Positions 1 through 6,328 of a DNA stretch of 7,216 bases are shown in pieces. Source of the stretch: JBHIDQ01 sp046760155. GTDB taxonomy: Bacteria > Chloroflexota > Dehalococcoidia > Dehalococcoidales > RBG-16-60-22. The DNA is taken from assembly GCA_046760155.1 (NCBI GenBank), contig JBHIDQ010000072.1:1-7216 (forward strand), in the 5' to 3' direction. The number at the start of each line of letters is the position of its first letter. The first letter of the stretch is position 1. The translations under genes were made by a program, and so were the position numbers. The notes under the pieces were generated by a model that did no database searches, was not told the DNA's origin, and worked only from the letters and a program-made list of their open reading frames with translations.

Positions 1-105
1 AGTTTGGCGGCAAATATAAAAGCCGTTTACATCTATTTCAATAATGACGTTGAAGGGTTTGCGGTGAGAAATGCCGATACTCTCCGCAGCTATCTACAAG
101 CCTAG
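1..105 (+). CDS. DUF72 (YecE-like) family protein, C-terminal end only
   Basis: An open frame runs in from the left edge and stops at TAG 103-105, giving 34 residues. The run VYIYFNND-EGFAVRNADTL followed by a short helix resembles the C-terminus of DUF72/YecE proteins, where an aromatic/aliphatic strand ends in FNN, then a G-x-A-x-x-N-A motif, then the last helix. The family has a TIM-barrel-like fold and no firmly established biochemical role. The start and most of the protein lie outside the window. The frame matters locally because it rules out the ATG at 71 as the likely start of the next gene: that start would overlap this frame by 35 bases, whereas a ribosome binding site lies directly after this stop. 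The family call rests on a short tail recognised from memory. Confidence 0.75.
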   Translation, partial: SLAANIKAVYIYFNNDVEGFAVRNADTLRSYLQA

Positions 106-111
106 AAAGGA
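106..111 (+). promoter_or_regulatory. Ribosome binding site that decides the HAD start
   Basis: AAAGGA follows the DUF72 stop codon directly and sits 7 bases before TTG at 119, with a second in-frame TTG at 122. This is better placed than anything before ATG 71, and it suggests tight co-transcription with the DUF72 gene. Confidence 0.6.
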
Positions 112-118
112 AATCAAG

Positions 119-940
119 TTGTTGAATCATCCCTACAAGCTTCTGGTGGTGGACATTGACGGCACGCTGGTCAATAGGTACGGAAAAATCTCTAAAGCTG
201 ATGCGGAGGTACTGGCTAGAGTCCGCGATTTGGGGATTTCGGTCTCTTTATCTACCGGGCGGGGTCTCCAGGCTTCCCTGACCATTATCAATCAGCTCTC
301 ACCGGATGGCTACCACATATCTTTTGATGGGGCTCTGGTCAGCCGTCCCGGTCTCGGTGAGGAAGTTTACGTGCAACCAATCAGCCAAGCAACGGTGAGG
401 CAAATGATTGAGGTTGCTCAACAGCATAACCTTGACCTTGAGCTTTTTACCGTAACGCACTATTTTGTCGAGCGCGAGACCTGGTCAACCGATGCCCACC
501 GCCAGTTCTTCGGCGTTTATCCGACCATAGTCGATTTCTCCAAAATCTGGGATAAGGAGCGAATCCTTAAAGGTGGGCTGGTGACCACCACCCCCCAGGA
601 AGCAACCAAAGCCAGGGATTTCTGCCGTGCCTTTGGTGACCGCCTTCACTTCTCCTGGGCAAGGACACCGGCTTTTCCCGGCGTCGACTTTATCAATATC
701 CTCGCTCCCGGGGTATCCAAAGGGAAAGCGTTGTCCGCCTTGGCTTCGCATCTGGGGGTATCGCTGACTGAAGTTATTGCCGTGGGAGACGGCACCAATG
801 ATATGTCACTGCTCACTTCCGCCGGCCTGGCCATTGCCATGGGTAATGCCCCGGATGAGGTTAAAGCCATCGCCAACTATGTTACCCTCGATGTTGACCA
901 TAGCGGTCTGGCGGTAGCGCTTAACCGGTTTTTGTGCTAA
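119..940 (+). CDS. Cof-type HAD-IIB family phosphatase
   Basis: A 273-residue hydrolase of the haloacid dehalogenase superfamily, subclass IIB (Cof type). These are cytoplasmic Mg-dependent phosphatases acting on sugar phosphates, cofactor precursors or similar small phosphoesters; the substrate cannot be read from sequence. All four HAD motifs are visible: DIDGT near residue 12 with the nucleophile and general-acid Asp pair, STGRG near residue 46, the Lys of GVSKGKAL in the C-terminal third, and GDGTND at about 223-228 for metal binding. A C2-type cap domain fills the middle. TTG 119 is chosen because ATG 71 overlaps the upstream frame by 35 bases and lacks a good ribosome binding site; ATG 71 would add 16 residues of unlikely sequence. 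It is probably co-transcribed with the DUF72 gene. Family call firm, start likely. Confidence 0.92.
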   Translation: MLNHPYKLLVVDIDGTLVNRYGKISKADAEVLARVRDLGISVSLSTGRGLQASLTIINQLSPDGYHISFDGALVSRPGLGEEVYVQPISQATVRQMIEVAQQHNLDLELFTVTHYFVERETWSTDAHRQFFGVYPTIVDFSKIWDKERILKGGLVTTTPQEATKARDFCRAFGDRLHFSWARTPAFPGVDFINILAPGVSKGKALSALASHLGVSLTEVIAVGDGTNDMSLLTSAGLAIAMGNAPDEVKAIANYVTLDVDHSGLAVALNRFLC

Positions 941-951
941 TTGCGCTGAAA

Positions 952-1137
952 ATGACGGAACAGAAAGTATTAACCGTAGTCCAGCTATTCGCCATCGTTA
1001 TCCTTACGGCAATGATGGGCGAAATATTCAGTGCGACAGGCATTAAAGTTTTTCAGATTTATCAGGAGAGTACTGGCGAGATTTTCGATTTTTTTCTTCG
1101 CCTAATCGCGCACTGGGTCAGGATGCTCGGAGGATAA
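952..1137 (+). CDS. Small hypothetical single-pass membrane protein
   Basis: A 61-residue frame starting MTEQKVL. Residues 7-26 or so are strongly hydrophobic and could form one membrane helix; the rest is an amphipathic stretch rich in Phe and Ile. It fills the gap between the HAD gene and the flavin reductase-like gene. A GTG at 934 is also in frame but overlaps the HAD end. Neither start has a convincing ribosome binding site, so this may be a spurious frame. No family is recognised. Confidence 0.4.
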   Translation: MTEQKVLTVVQLFAIVILTAMMGEIFSATGIKVFQIYQESTGEIFDFFLRLIAHWVRMLGG

Positions 1138-1163
1138 CTGTAATTAAGGTAATATAAATCTTG

Positions 1164-1171
1164 AGGAGGAG
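1164..1171 (+). promoter_or_regulatory. Strong ribosome binding site for the flavin reductase-like gene
   Basis: AGGAGGAG is placed 4-6 bases before ATG 1176. It fixes the start at 1176 and rules out the in-frame TTG at 1161, which precedes the site itself. Confidence 0.85.
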
Positions 1172-1175
1172 ACAA

Positions 1176-1754
1176 ATGACTAAAATTCTGATGGGCCCCA
1201 GCACCAAAATTTATCCCATGCCGGCACTCTTAGTCGGGGCAAATGTTGATGGCAAGCCAAACTTTATGACGGCGGCGTGGGGTAACATCGCCAACGCGGA
1301 ACCACCGATGGCCGCCGTAGCCATCCGCGCCAGCCGCTACACGCATAAAGGCATCAGCCAAAACCTGACTTTCTCGGTTAACATTGCCACCGTTGACCTG
1401 GTAAAGGAAGTTGACTACTGTGGCATCGCCTCAGGTGCTAAAGTTAATAAAGTGGCGGCCTGTCAGTTCAAGGTATTTTACGGTAAACTGGGCAACGCCC
1501 CCCTGATTGAGCAGTGCCCCATCAACCTGGAATGTAAAGTGGTGCACGCTCTGAAATTGGGCAGCCATTCCCTTTTCGTCGGCAAAATTGAGGAAACCCA
1601 CGTCTCCGAGAATTACCTTACCGACGGCAAGCTAGACGTTGACAAAATCAAGCCCCTTGTCTACATGGGAGAGCCAGCCCGACAGTATCAAACTCTTGGC
1701 GAGGTCCTGGGTAAAGCGTTCCGCATCGGTCTGGAACTGAAAAGAAAAGCCTAG
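1176..1754 (+). CDS. Flavin reductase-like FMN-binding split-barrel protein
   Basis: A 192-residue protein of the flavin reductase-like / DIM6-NTAB family, which binds FMN in a split barrel. Members reduce free flavin or act as small NAD(P)H-dependent flavoproteins; some handle oxygen or aromatic substrates through a partner. Visible hallmarks are the N-terminal strand pair IYPMPALLVGAN, the segment NFMTAAW, the S-V-N-I turn at about 67-70, the YCGIASG loop at 81-87, and G-S-H-S-L-F-V-G-K-I near 129-138, which forms a core strand in the family. The length is typical for the short cytoplasmic form. The ribosome binding site at 1164-1171 fixes the start. It ends 5 bases before the end of the convergent gene, and no clear hairpin terminator lies between them. 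Physiological partner and substrate are unknown. Confidence 0.9.
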   Translation: MTKILMGPSTKIYPMPALLVGANVDGKPNFMTAAWGNIANAEPPMAAVAIRASRYTHKGISQNLTFSVNIATVDLVKEVDYCGIASGAKVNKVAACQFKVFYGKLGNAPLIEQCPINLECKVVHALKLGSHSLFVGKIEETHVSENYLTDGKLDVDKIKPLVYMGEPARQYQTLGEVLGKAFRIGLELKRKA

Positions 1755-1759
1755 ACCAA

Positions 1760-2461
1760 CTACGATACATCCATTTGGTATTTTTTGACTAATTCTGGGT
1801 CATGGGGCGCTCTTCTTCTAATACACGCTTCCCTCGGGCATAGCTGGCAAGTGGTAAATTCGGTTTGCGTCGGGAAAAATATCCCGGACACTGATTTTAT
1901 CGGAATCATCAAGTACTTATCGGTCAGCCTCACGCCAATCAGCTCTTCAACTTTAGCTCTACCGCCAAAGAGCGAAAACAGTTCTTTCTGCTGTTGTAGT
2001 GGCCAGACATCCGCCGCTCCAGAACCTGGAGACATTCTTGACAGCAGTCAACAATCACATTTTTCCTTCAGGTATTCTCCAAGATACTCCCTGGCCAAGA
2101 CGACGACCGTTTCCTTAATCTGGTCCATGAAATAACATTTCATCAGGTCCTGGGGTGGGATGTCCATTTCATCTATTTCTCGGCCACACGTTACCACATA
2201 GGGGAAAACGCTCTCCACTTTATCCAGATTAACTCTGAGAACACGGCTGGTGAACTTTACCCCACCAATCTCCACCGAGTCCCCGTTTTTATTTTCAACG
2301 TAGACGACATCGTAAATTGCTTTCGGTTTAGCTACCGGACGAGCCATCTCGAGCATTTCCTGGACGTTTTTCACGATACTCTCATTTTTATTACGGACAT
2401 GCATTCGTTTCAGGACCGCTTCCAGAGTCAAATCAATTGGAATATTATCAAACACTTCCAT
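1760..2461 (-). CDS. B12-dependent methionine synthase activation-domain-like protein with in-frame UGA
   Basis: Read through one TGA (complement of 2048-2050), this is a 233-residue protein; without read-through it splits into 137 and 91 residues in the same frame. The C-terminal half shows features of the MetH activation (AdoMet-binding) domain as recalled: S-P-G near residue 144, Q-Q-K-E-L-F-S-L-F, I-G-V-R-L-T, and M-I-P-I-K-S-V-S-G. It ends with C-x2-C-x4-C (about 205, 208, 213), like the stand-alone forms found in anaerobes. Such proteins are thought to reactivate oxidised corrinoid. The UGA is residue 138, just after C135-D-C137, making CxxU. A SECIS-like hairpin follows at 2017-2031. 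Start ATG has AAGGAG 4 bases upstream (2466-2471). Alternatives are a nonsense-mutated pseudogene or two separate polypeptides. ATG 2035, the next start, has no ribosome binding site. One gene: fairly sure; selenocysteine: open. Confidence 0.75.
2017..2031 (-). promoter_or_regulatory. SECIS-like hairpin downstream of the in-frame UGA
   Basis: On the mRNA strand CTCCAG-GTT-CTGGAG forms a perfect 6-bp stem. Opening the top pair gives a GGUUC loop, similar to the AGGUCU tip of the E. coli fdhF SECIS. The GUU loop begins 22 bases after the UGA, and a G falls in the first loop positions, as bacterial SECIS models require. The sequence also codes normally for S-P-G-S-G, so the hairpin could be incidental. 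Confidence 0.4.
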
Positions 2462-2545
2462 AATGCTCCTTCAAAAAGGGGATTAAAATAAACCTTTGCT
2501 AATCAAAGACTCTCAAATCAGCGGAGACGGGGGCATTCTTTTTGG

Positions 2546-2920
2546 CTATCGCCATCTACTGCGCAGCGCCTTCTGAACCGCTTCTTCTACCGTTTCCTCT
2601 ATTTTCCGACTTTTTTCGAACTCCAATCTGGCCAGTTCTTCCTCGAGGAAACGGTCATACAGTTGTCTCCCTTGTCTCCACCCCACCAGCCAGACCAGGC
2701 CTAATCCGGCGACGGCAATTGGGGCCACAACCTCAAGGGTAACGCCTTGAAAGAGTAGAATGATAATGATAATCAAGACCGCGAACAGGAATATGGCGAT
2801 ATTGAGATCCCATCTGGCAGTTTTGGCTCTATCTCTGGCTCTCCGGATAGCACTTTGTTCGCGTTCTTTGTTAGCCTGCTTGAGAGCTTCAATCCTTTCC
2901 AATGCCCTACCCCTTTTCAC
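2546..2920 (-). CDS. Hypothetical two-helix membrane protein with charged ends
   Basis: A 124-residue protein not assigned to a named family. Residues 1-36 are very basic and helix-prone (many Arg/Lys, Ala and Glu). Two membrane helices follow at about 39-57, rich in Ile and Leu, and 61-81. Residues 84-124 form a charged, probably coiled-coil tail ending in Arg-Ser-Arg-Trp-Arg. With both ends basic and two helices, the ends probably face the cytoplasm as a hairpin in the membrane. The GTG at 2920 has no clear ribosome binding site; TTG at 2902 (codon 7) is preceded by AAAAGGGG at a good spacing and may be the real start, giving 118 residues. It stands alone between a 142-base gap and the next gene. 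Real gene likely because of its long conserved-looking composition; function unknown. Confidence 0.7.
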   Translation of the reverse strand: MKRGRALERIEALKQANKEREQSAIRRARDRAKTARWDLNIAIFLFAVLIIIIILLFQGVTLEVVAPIAVAGLGLVWLVGWRQGRQLYDRFLEEELARLEFEKSRKIEETVEEAVQKALRSRWR

Positions 2921-2924
2921 TCAT

Positions 2925-2950
2925 AAATAGCTAATGACTACCAGCTATTT
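2925..2950. repeat. Inverted repeat upstream of the two-helix membrane protein
   Basis: AAATAGCT and AGCTATTT form perfect 8-base arms around a 10-base spacer. It lies just before the start of the 2546-2920 gene, so it may be an operator or a small mRNA hairpin. It also contains one copy of the ATAGCTAA motif seen in two other upstream regions. Confidence 0.5.
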
Positions 2951-3062
2951 CTTCCCTTGATTGACTACCCTTCTATCTCTATACCCGTCATTTTCCATCA
3001 ACCGCTTTAATATGTCAAGCTCTTTTCCATATCCGACTACGGTTTTTTCTTTTGGTAATCGT

Positions 3063-3287
3063 TTACTTCCTCCAGAAGGTTAATAGGCGTTTCCACCAGG
3101 GTACTTCATCACCAAATCCCTTGATGACAAAGATATATTCACACTTGCCACAGCGCCAGGTTTTATACTGCTCACTGTAATACGTCTTGGCACTGCCACA
3201 GCGAGGACAGGTGGTGCGTATCTTCCTCGCCGTCTCCTTATCCAGACTCTTCCAGTAGGCATCGTGCCACCCCGGCCGGGTCGGCAT
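3063..3287 (-). CDS. Small zinc-ribbon protein
   Basis: A 74-residue protein starting MPTRPGWHDAYW. The centre holds C-P-R-C, 15 residues, then C-G-K-C: a four-cysteine zinc ribbon that probably binds one Zn. The N-terminal third is charged, and the C-terminus is basic and aromatic (PWWKRLLTFWRK), which could contact nucleic acid or membrane. Start ATG 3287 is fixed by AGGAGG six bases upstream (3294-3299); an in-frame start further upstream would overlap the GTPase gene and is rejected. It lies 20 bases after the GTPase stop and is the third gene of the uvrC cluster. Zinc ribbons of this size occur in many unrelated proteins, so the role is not known; a DNA- or RNA-binding accessory is possible. 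Confidence 0.8.
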   Translation of the reverse strand: MPTRPGWHDAYWKSLDKETARKIRTTCPRCGSAKTYYSEQYKTWRCGKCEYIFVIKGFGDEVPWWKRLLTFWRK

Positions 3288-3293
3288 GATAAA

Positions 3294-3299
3294 CCTCCT
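3294..3299 (-). promoter_or_regulatory. Ribosome binding site of the zinc-ribbon gene
   Basis: AGGAGG on the - strand, 6 bases before ATG 3287, within the 20-base gap after the GTPase stop. It decides the short start over the longer frame that enters the GTPase gene. Confidence 0.85.
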
Positions 3300-3307
3300 C
3301 TTTAAAA

Positions 3308-4279
3308 TTACATATGCAACTCGATGACATCGCCATCTTGTAGAATATGGTCTCTCTTCACCATTATACCATCGTGCTTGCCAGAACCCCACACCCGGGC
3401 GTATTTCAGTTTGGCACGAAAATCCTTGTGCACCGCTTCGGCAGCATCCGCCAGTGTGCTTCCCCGCTCCAGTATTATCGGGTCGCCAAAATCCGGCTTC
3501 TGACCCGGTACTTTGGTATAGACCCGGATAATATCAAGCACCTGATAGACTTTCCGCTTCAACTCCTCTAAACCAATTCTATCTTTAGCTGAGATTGCCA
3601 GAACCGGTAGTTGCCCTCCATACTTATTCTGCAAAGCTTTGTGGTTTTCGCCAGCACCAGCCAAGTCCAGCTTATTCCCAATCACCAGCGCCTTCTGTCG
3701 ACTCAGCACCTCTTCTTCAATCTTTCCAGCACCGATGTCAATCCTCATCTTTTCCAGCTGTTCCATAACCGCTTCCATCTGGGCTAGAGGTGCATCGCTT
3801 AAATCCAGCATAATCAGTAGTGCCTCGGCCCGCCGCAGCATGGGTGGCAGCCACCATTCGATAGACTGGGGCACCAGGGGCGGGGTATCAAGCAGTTGTA
3901 TCTGGATATTCTCAAATTCCATCATCCCCGGGCTGACCGCATAGGTGGTAAAGGGGTAGTCAGCGACCGTTGGCGAGGCGTTGGTAATACTGGCCACCAG
4001 CTGTGATTTGCCTGCATTGGGCAACCCGATGACCACCACTTGGGCAGCTCCTTCTTTCTCAATAACCATCGATGTCCGCTGTGCGCCGCTCTTCTTGCCT
4101 GCTTGCTGCGTCAGCTTGGCAATTCGTCCTCTCAGCTCGGCACGGAGGTGGTCCGTTCCCTTATGCTTGGGCATAATCGCCAGCATCTCTTCCAGGGCGA
4201 CTATCTTCTCCGCCGGGGTCTTCGCCGCCCGGAAATTCTTTTCCGCTTCAAAATATTGCGGTGGCAGGTTGGCTGGCAT
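3308..4279 (-). CDS. TGS-domain GTPase of the DRG/Obg-like group
   Basis: A 323-residue GTPase with the circular order G1-G3-G4-G5. Residues 1-60 are helical. G1 is GLPNAGKS at 85-92, followed by the YPFTT switch I at 109-112. G3 is D131-T-P-P134, where the usual DxxG glycine is replaced by Pro. G4 is NKLD at 202-205 and G5 is SAK at 230-232. A TGS domain occupies about 250-323, with the typical end D-x-x-L-Q-D-G-D-V-I-E. DRG and Obg-group TGS GTPases act in the cytoplasm with ribosomes or translation, but the bacterial members of this kind are poorly characterised. It starts 2 bases after the uvrC stop, with AAGGAG inside the uvrC tail, so it is probably translationally coupled to uvrC. Family call firm; partner unknown. 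Confidence 0.92.
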   Translation of the reverse strand: MPANLPPQYFEAEKNFRAAKTPAEKIVALEEMLAIMPKHKGTDHLRAELRGRIAKLTQQAGKKSGAQRTSMVIEKEGAAQVVVIGLPNAGKSQLVASITNASPTVADYPFTTYAVSPGMMEFENIQIQLLDTPPLVPQSIEWWLPPMLRRAEALLIMLDLSDAPLAQMEAVMEQLEKMRIDIGAGKIEEEVLSRQKALVIGNKLDLAGAGENHKALQNKYGGQLPVLAISAKDRIGLEELKRKVYQVLDIIRVYTKVPGQKPDFGDPIILERGSTLADAAEAVHKDFRAKLKYARVWGSGKHDGIMVKRDHILQDGDVIELHM

Positions 4280-4281
4280 GC

Positions 4282-6117
4282 TTATAAATACTCCTTGACT
4301 TTCTTCGCCAGGCTCTCCGTCATGCCTTTGGTGGCCGCCAGTTCTTCAATGGATGCCTCCCTGATGGCCGGCACCGAACCGAACTGCTTCAGCAGGGCGC
4401 GTTTTCGCTTGGCGCCAATGCCCGGCACATTATCGAAAGCTGAGCTAAAGGTCTCCCGTTTGCGCACCTTCTGGTAGTAACCCAGCGCAAAACGGTGTGC
4501 CTCATCCCGCAGACGCTGCAATAATTGCAGCCCGGGAGAACTGCGGGGCAGCACAATCGGCTTTGTCTTTTGCGGGATGAAAATCTCCTCATTTTCTTTG
4601 GCTAAACTGGCCATCGGCACCGAACTAACCCCGATTTCATCCATCGCGGCTAGTGCCGCATTAAGCTGTCCTTTGCCACCATCAATCAGGACAAGGTCAG
4701 GTATCATTGCCCAGGTATCCGCAGTAGGGGTCTCATCGCCAAGATGCTTGAAGCGCCGCTTCAGCACCTCGCTGAGCATGGCATAGTCATTAGCCCCGGA
4801 CACTGTTTTAATCTTGAAGCGCCGGTAGTGGGCCGGTTTCGACCTCCCCCTCTCGAAGACCACCATGCTGCCCACCGCCGCCCTTCCCTGGATATCGGAG
4901 ATATCGTAGGCTTCCATCCGAAGCGGCGGGTGAGACAGGTGCAGCTCTTTTTCTATCTCCGCCAGCGCCGTCTCCAGTTCTTTGGGCGTGGCGAGCTGCT
5001 TAATTTTAAGCTGTTCCAGGCCCTGCCTAGCATTTTCAGCGACAATGTCCACCAGTTGTTTTTTGTTACCGCGTCGGGGTACCTGAATTTCAACCTTTGT
5101 CCCCCGCTTACTTTCCAGCCAGTCTTTCAGAACGCTCATATCCTCTACCGGGTGCTGGAGCAGCAGTAGCGGCGGAATATTGGGACTGGAACTGTAAAAC
5201 TGTTTAACAAAACTGGTCATGATTTGATGTGGCTCTTCATGCTCGGTGCCCTGCAAAACAAAGCTCTCCCGACCGGTCAACTTACTATTACGAATGAAGA
5301 AAACCTGAACGTACGCCTGACCTTTATCCTGAGAGAAGGCGATAACATCCTGCTCACCTCTGACGGTGGCGGCGATTCTTTGCCCTTCAACCACTTTGTC
5401 TATCGCTTCGATTTGGTCTCGATACAAAGCTGCCTTTTCAAAATCCAGCCCTTCCGCCGCTTTATTCATCTTGTCCTGAAGCTCCCGCACCACCTTTTCC
5501 TGCTTGCCTTCGAGGAAAAGAATTACCTCTTTGATTACCTCAGCGTACTCCGATTTACCCACCACCCCGATGCAGGGGGCGACGCAGTGCCCGATATGAT
5601 ACTCCAGACAAGCCCGGGAATCAGTACCGGTGATAAGCCTGGTGCAGGAGCGGAAGGGAAAAATCCCTTTGACCATCTTCAGCGTCTGCCGCACTGACTT
5701 GGCGCTGGCAAAGGGGCCAAAGTAGCGCGCCCCGTCCTGTTCCACACGCCGGGTGATATAGACTCTGGGCCAGTCCTCTTTGCTATTTATCTTGAGATAG
5801 GGGAAGGTCTTATCGTCTTTCAGCCGGACGTTATAGCGCGGGTGGTGCCGCTTGATCAGGTTCAACTCAAGGATGAGCGCCTCCTGCTCCGAAGCGGTAA
5901 CGTAAAAATCGATGTCCGCCACCCTTGAGACCATTTTGAGCAATTTGGGTGACAGCTTTTGCCCCGCCCCAAAATATGACCTTACCCGATGGTGGAGATT
6001 AGCCGCCTTACCAACATACAAGATATTACCCTCGGCGTCCCTCATCAGATAGACACCGGGACCGTTGGGCAATCGGTTCAGCTGTTCCTCTATCAGGCTG
6101 CTCGTCACTTCATCCAC
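4282..6117 (-). CDS. uvrC: Excinuclease ABC subunit C (nucleotide excision repair)
   Basis: UvrC makes the two incisions around a lesion with UvrA and UvrB in nucleotide excision repair. The 611 residues match the family. The GIY-YIG nuclease sits at about 16-95 (GVY 21-23, YVG 34-36, an Arg at 44 and Glu at 84 near catalytic positions). A four-Cys group at 158, 170, 178 and 182 corresponds to the reported Fe-S cluster ligands. A UVR motif that binds UvrB lies at about 212-245. The RNase H-like nuclease spans about 385-545, with Asp405, Asp479 and His541 at the expected places. Tandem helix-hairpin-helix motifs fill 560-611. It is first in a cluster with the GTPase and zinc-ribbon genes. GTG 6117 is the annotated start; GTG 6108 has AGGTGG 5 bases upstream and is a good alternative. 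Intact. Confidence 0.98.
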   Translation of the reverse strand: MDEVTSSLIEEQLNRLPNGPGVYLMRDAEGNILYVGKAANLHHRVRSYFGAGQKLSPKLLKMVSRVADIDFYVTASEQEALILELNLIKRHHPRYNVRLKDDKTFPYLKINSKEDWPRVYITRRVEQDGARYFGPFASAKSVRQTLKMVKGIFPFRSCTRLITGTDSRACLEYHIGHCVAPCIGVVGKSEYAEVIKEVILFLEGKQEKVVRELQDKMNKAAEGLDFEKAALYRDQIEAIDKVVEGQRIAATVRGEQDVIAFSQDKGQAYVQVFFIRNSKLTGRESFVLQGTEHEEPHQIMTSFVKQFYSSSPNIPPLLLLQHPVEDMSVLKDWLESKRGTKVEIQVPRRGNKKQLVDIVAENARQGLEQLKIKQLATPKELETALAEIEKELHLSHPPLRMEAYDISDIQGRAAVGSMVVFERGRSKPAHYRRFKIKTVSGANDYAMLSEVLKRRFKHLGDETPTADTWAMIPDLVLIDGGKGQLNAALAAMDEIGVSSVPMASLAKENEEIFIPQKTKPIVLPRSSPGLQLLQRLRDEAHRFALGYYQKVRKRETFSSAFDNVPGIGAKRKRALLKQFGSVPAIREASIEELAATKGMTESLAKKVKEYL

Positions 6118-6124
6118 CTAATCT

Positions 6125-6152
6125 ATTTTAGCATAGCTAAATGGGTGGACAA
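6125..6152 (-). promoter_or_regulatory. Possible sigma-70-like promoter of uvrC
   Basis: On the - strand TTGTCC, a 16-base spacer and TAAAAT are seen directly before uvrC. Transcription would begin at about 6118, leaving almost no leader, which favours the GTG 6108 start or a leaderless mRNA. A perfect inverted repeat (6127-6141) overlaps the -10 element. Confidence 0.35.
6127..6141. repeat. Palindrome over the uvrC promoter
   Basis: TTTAGC-ATA-GCTAAA, perfect 6-base arms with a 3-base centre, immediately upstream of uvrC and over the proposed -10 region. It has the shape of an operator. It does not match the known LexA boxes that I recognise. Confidence 0.5.
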
Positions 6153-6252
6153 AGCGTTTGTGGTATTGACAAATGCACAGATGGGACTTAAAACTCTCCC
6201 CTTGCGGAATAGCCTTGACCAGAAAATACTAAATCAGTAGTTTTGGGACGCG

Positions 6253-6298
6253 AAAAAGGCGCCGACATCACTAAACAAGCGGTGTCTGGCGCCCTTTT
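6253..6298 (-). terminator. Rho-independent terminator after the HesB-like gene
   Basis: GGCGCC at 6258-6263 pairs with GGCGCC at 6288-6293, extended by GACA/TGTC with one bulged base. An A-tract precedes and a T-rich run follows, so on the - strand the stem is followed by CTTTTTC. It lies about 35 bases after the stop of the 6329-6625 gene and could also work in the + direction. It separates the HesB-like transcript from uvrC. Confidence 0.75.
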
Positions 6299-6328
6299 CT
6301 TTCTGGCCTGAAGATTGAGGTTTCGCTA

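Noticed and set aside
1760..2035. C-terminal part of the methionine synthase activation-like gene read as a separate 91-residue gene
   Set aside because: Its ATG 2035 has no ribosome binding site, it lies in the same frame as the upstream part, and the joined product matches one protein family. Kept only as an alternative in the feature entry.
2048..2050. TGA read as Trp or Gly by a changed genetic code
   Set aside because: No other gene in the window contains an internal TGA, while TGG and GGN are used normally. A general reassignment would show more TGA codons, in uvrC for example.
1785..2135. + strand open frame of 116 codons
   Set aside because: It runs antisense to the methionine synthase activation-like gene, with Ser-rich low-complexity translation and no ribosome binding site.
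2494..2508. CTTTG-CTAAT-CAAAG inverted repeat before the methionine synthase activation-like gene
   Set aside because: Arms of only 5 bases in AT-rich sequence, no U-run, and no promoter pairing. Too weak to call.
4040..4477. + strand open frames across the GTPase and uvrC genes, including this one and those at 4744-5169 and 5224-5697
   Set aside because: They are antisense to clearly identified genes and show no family resemblance.
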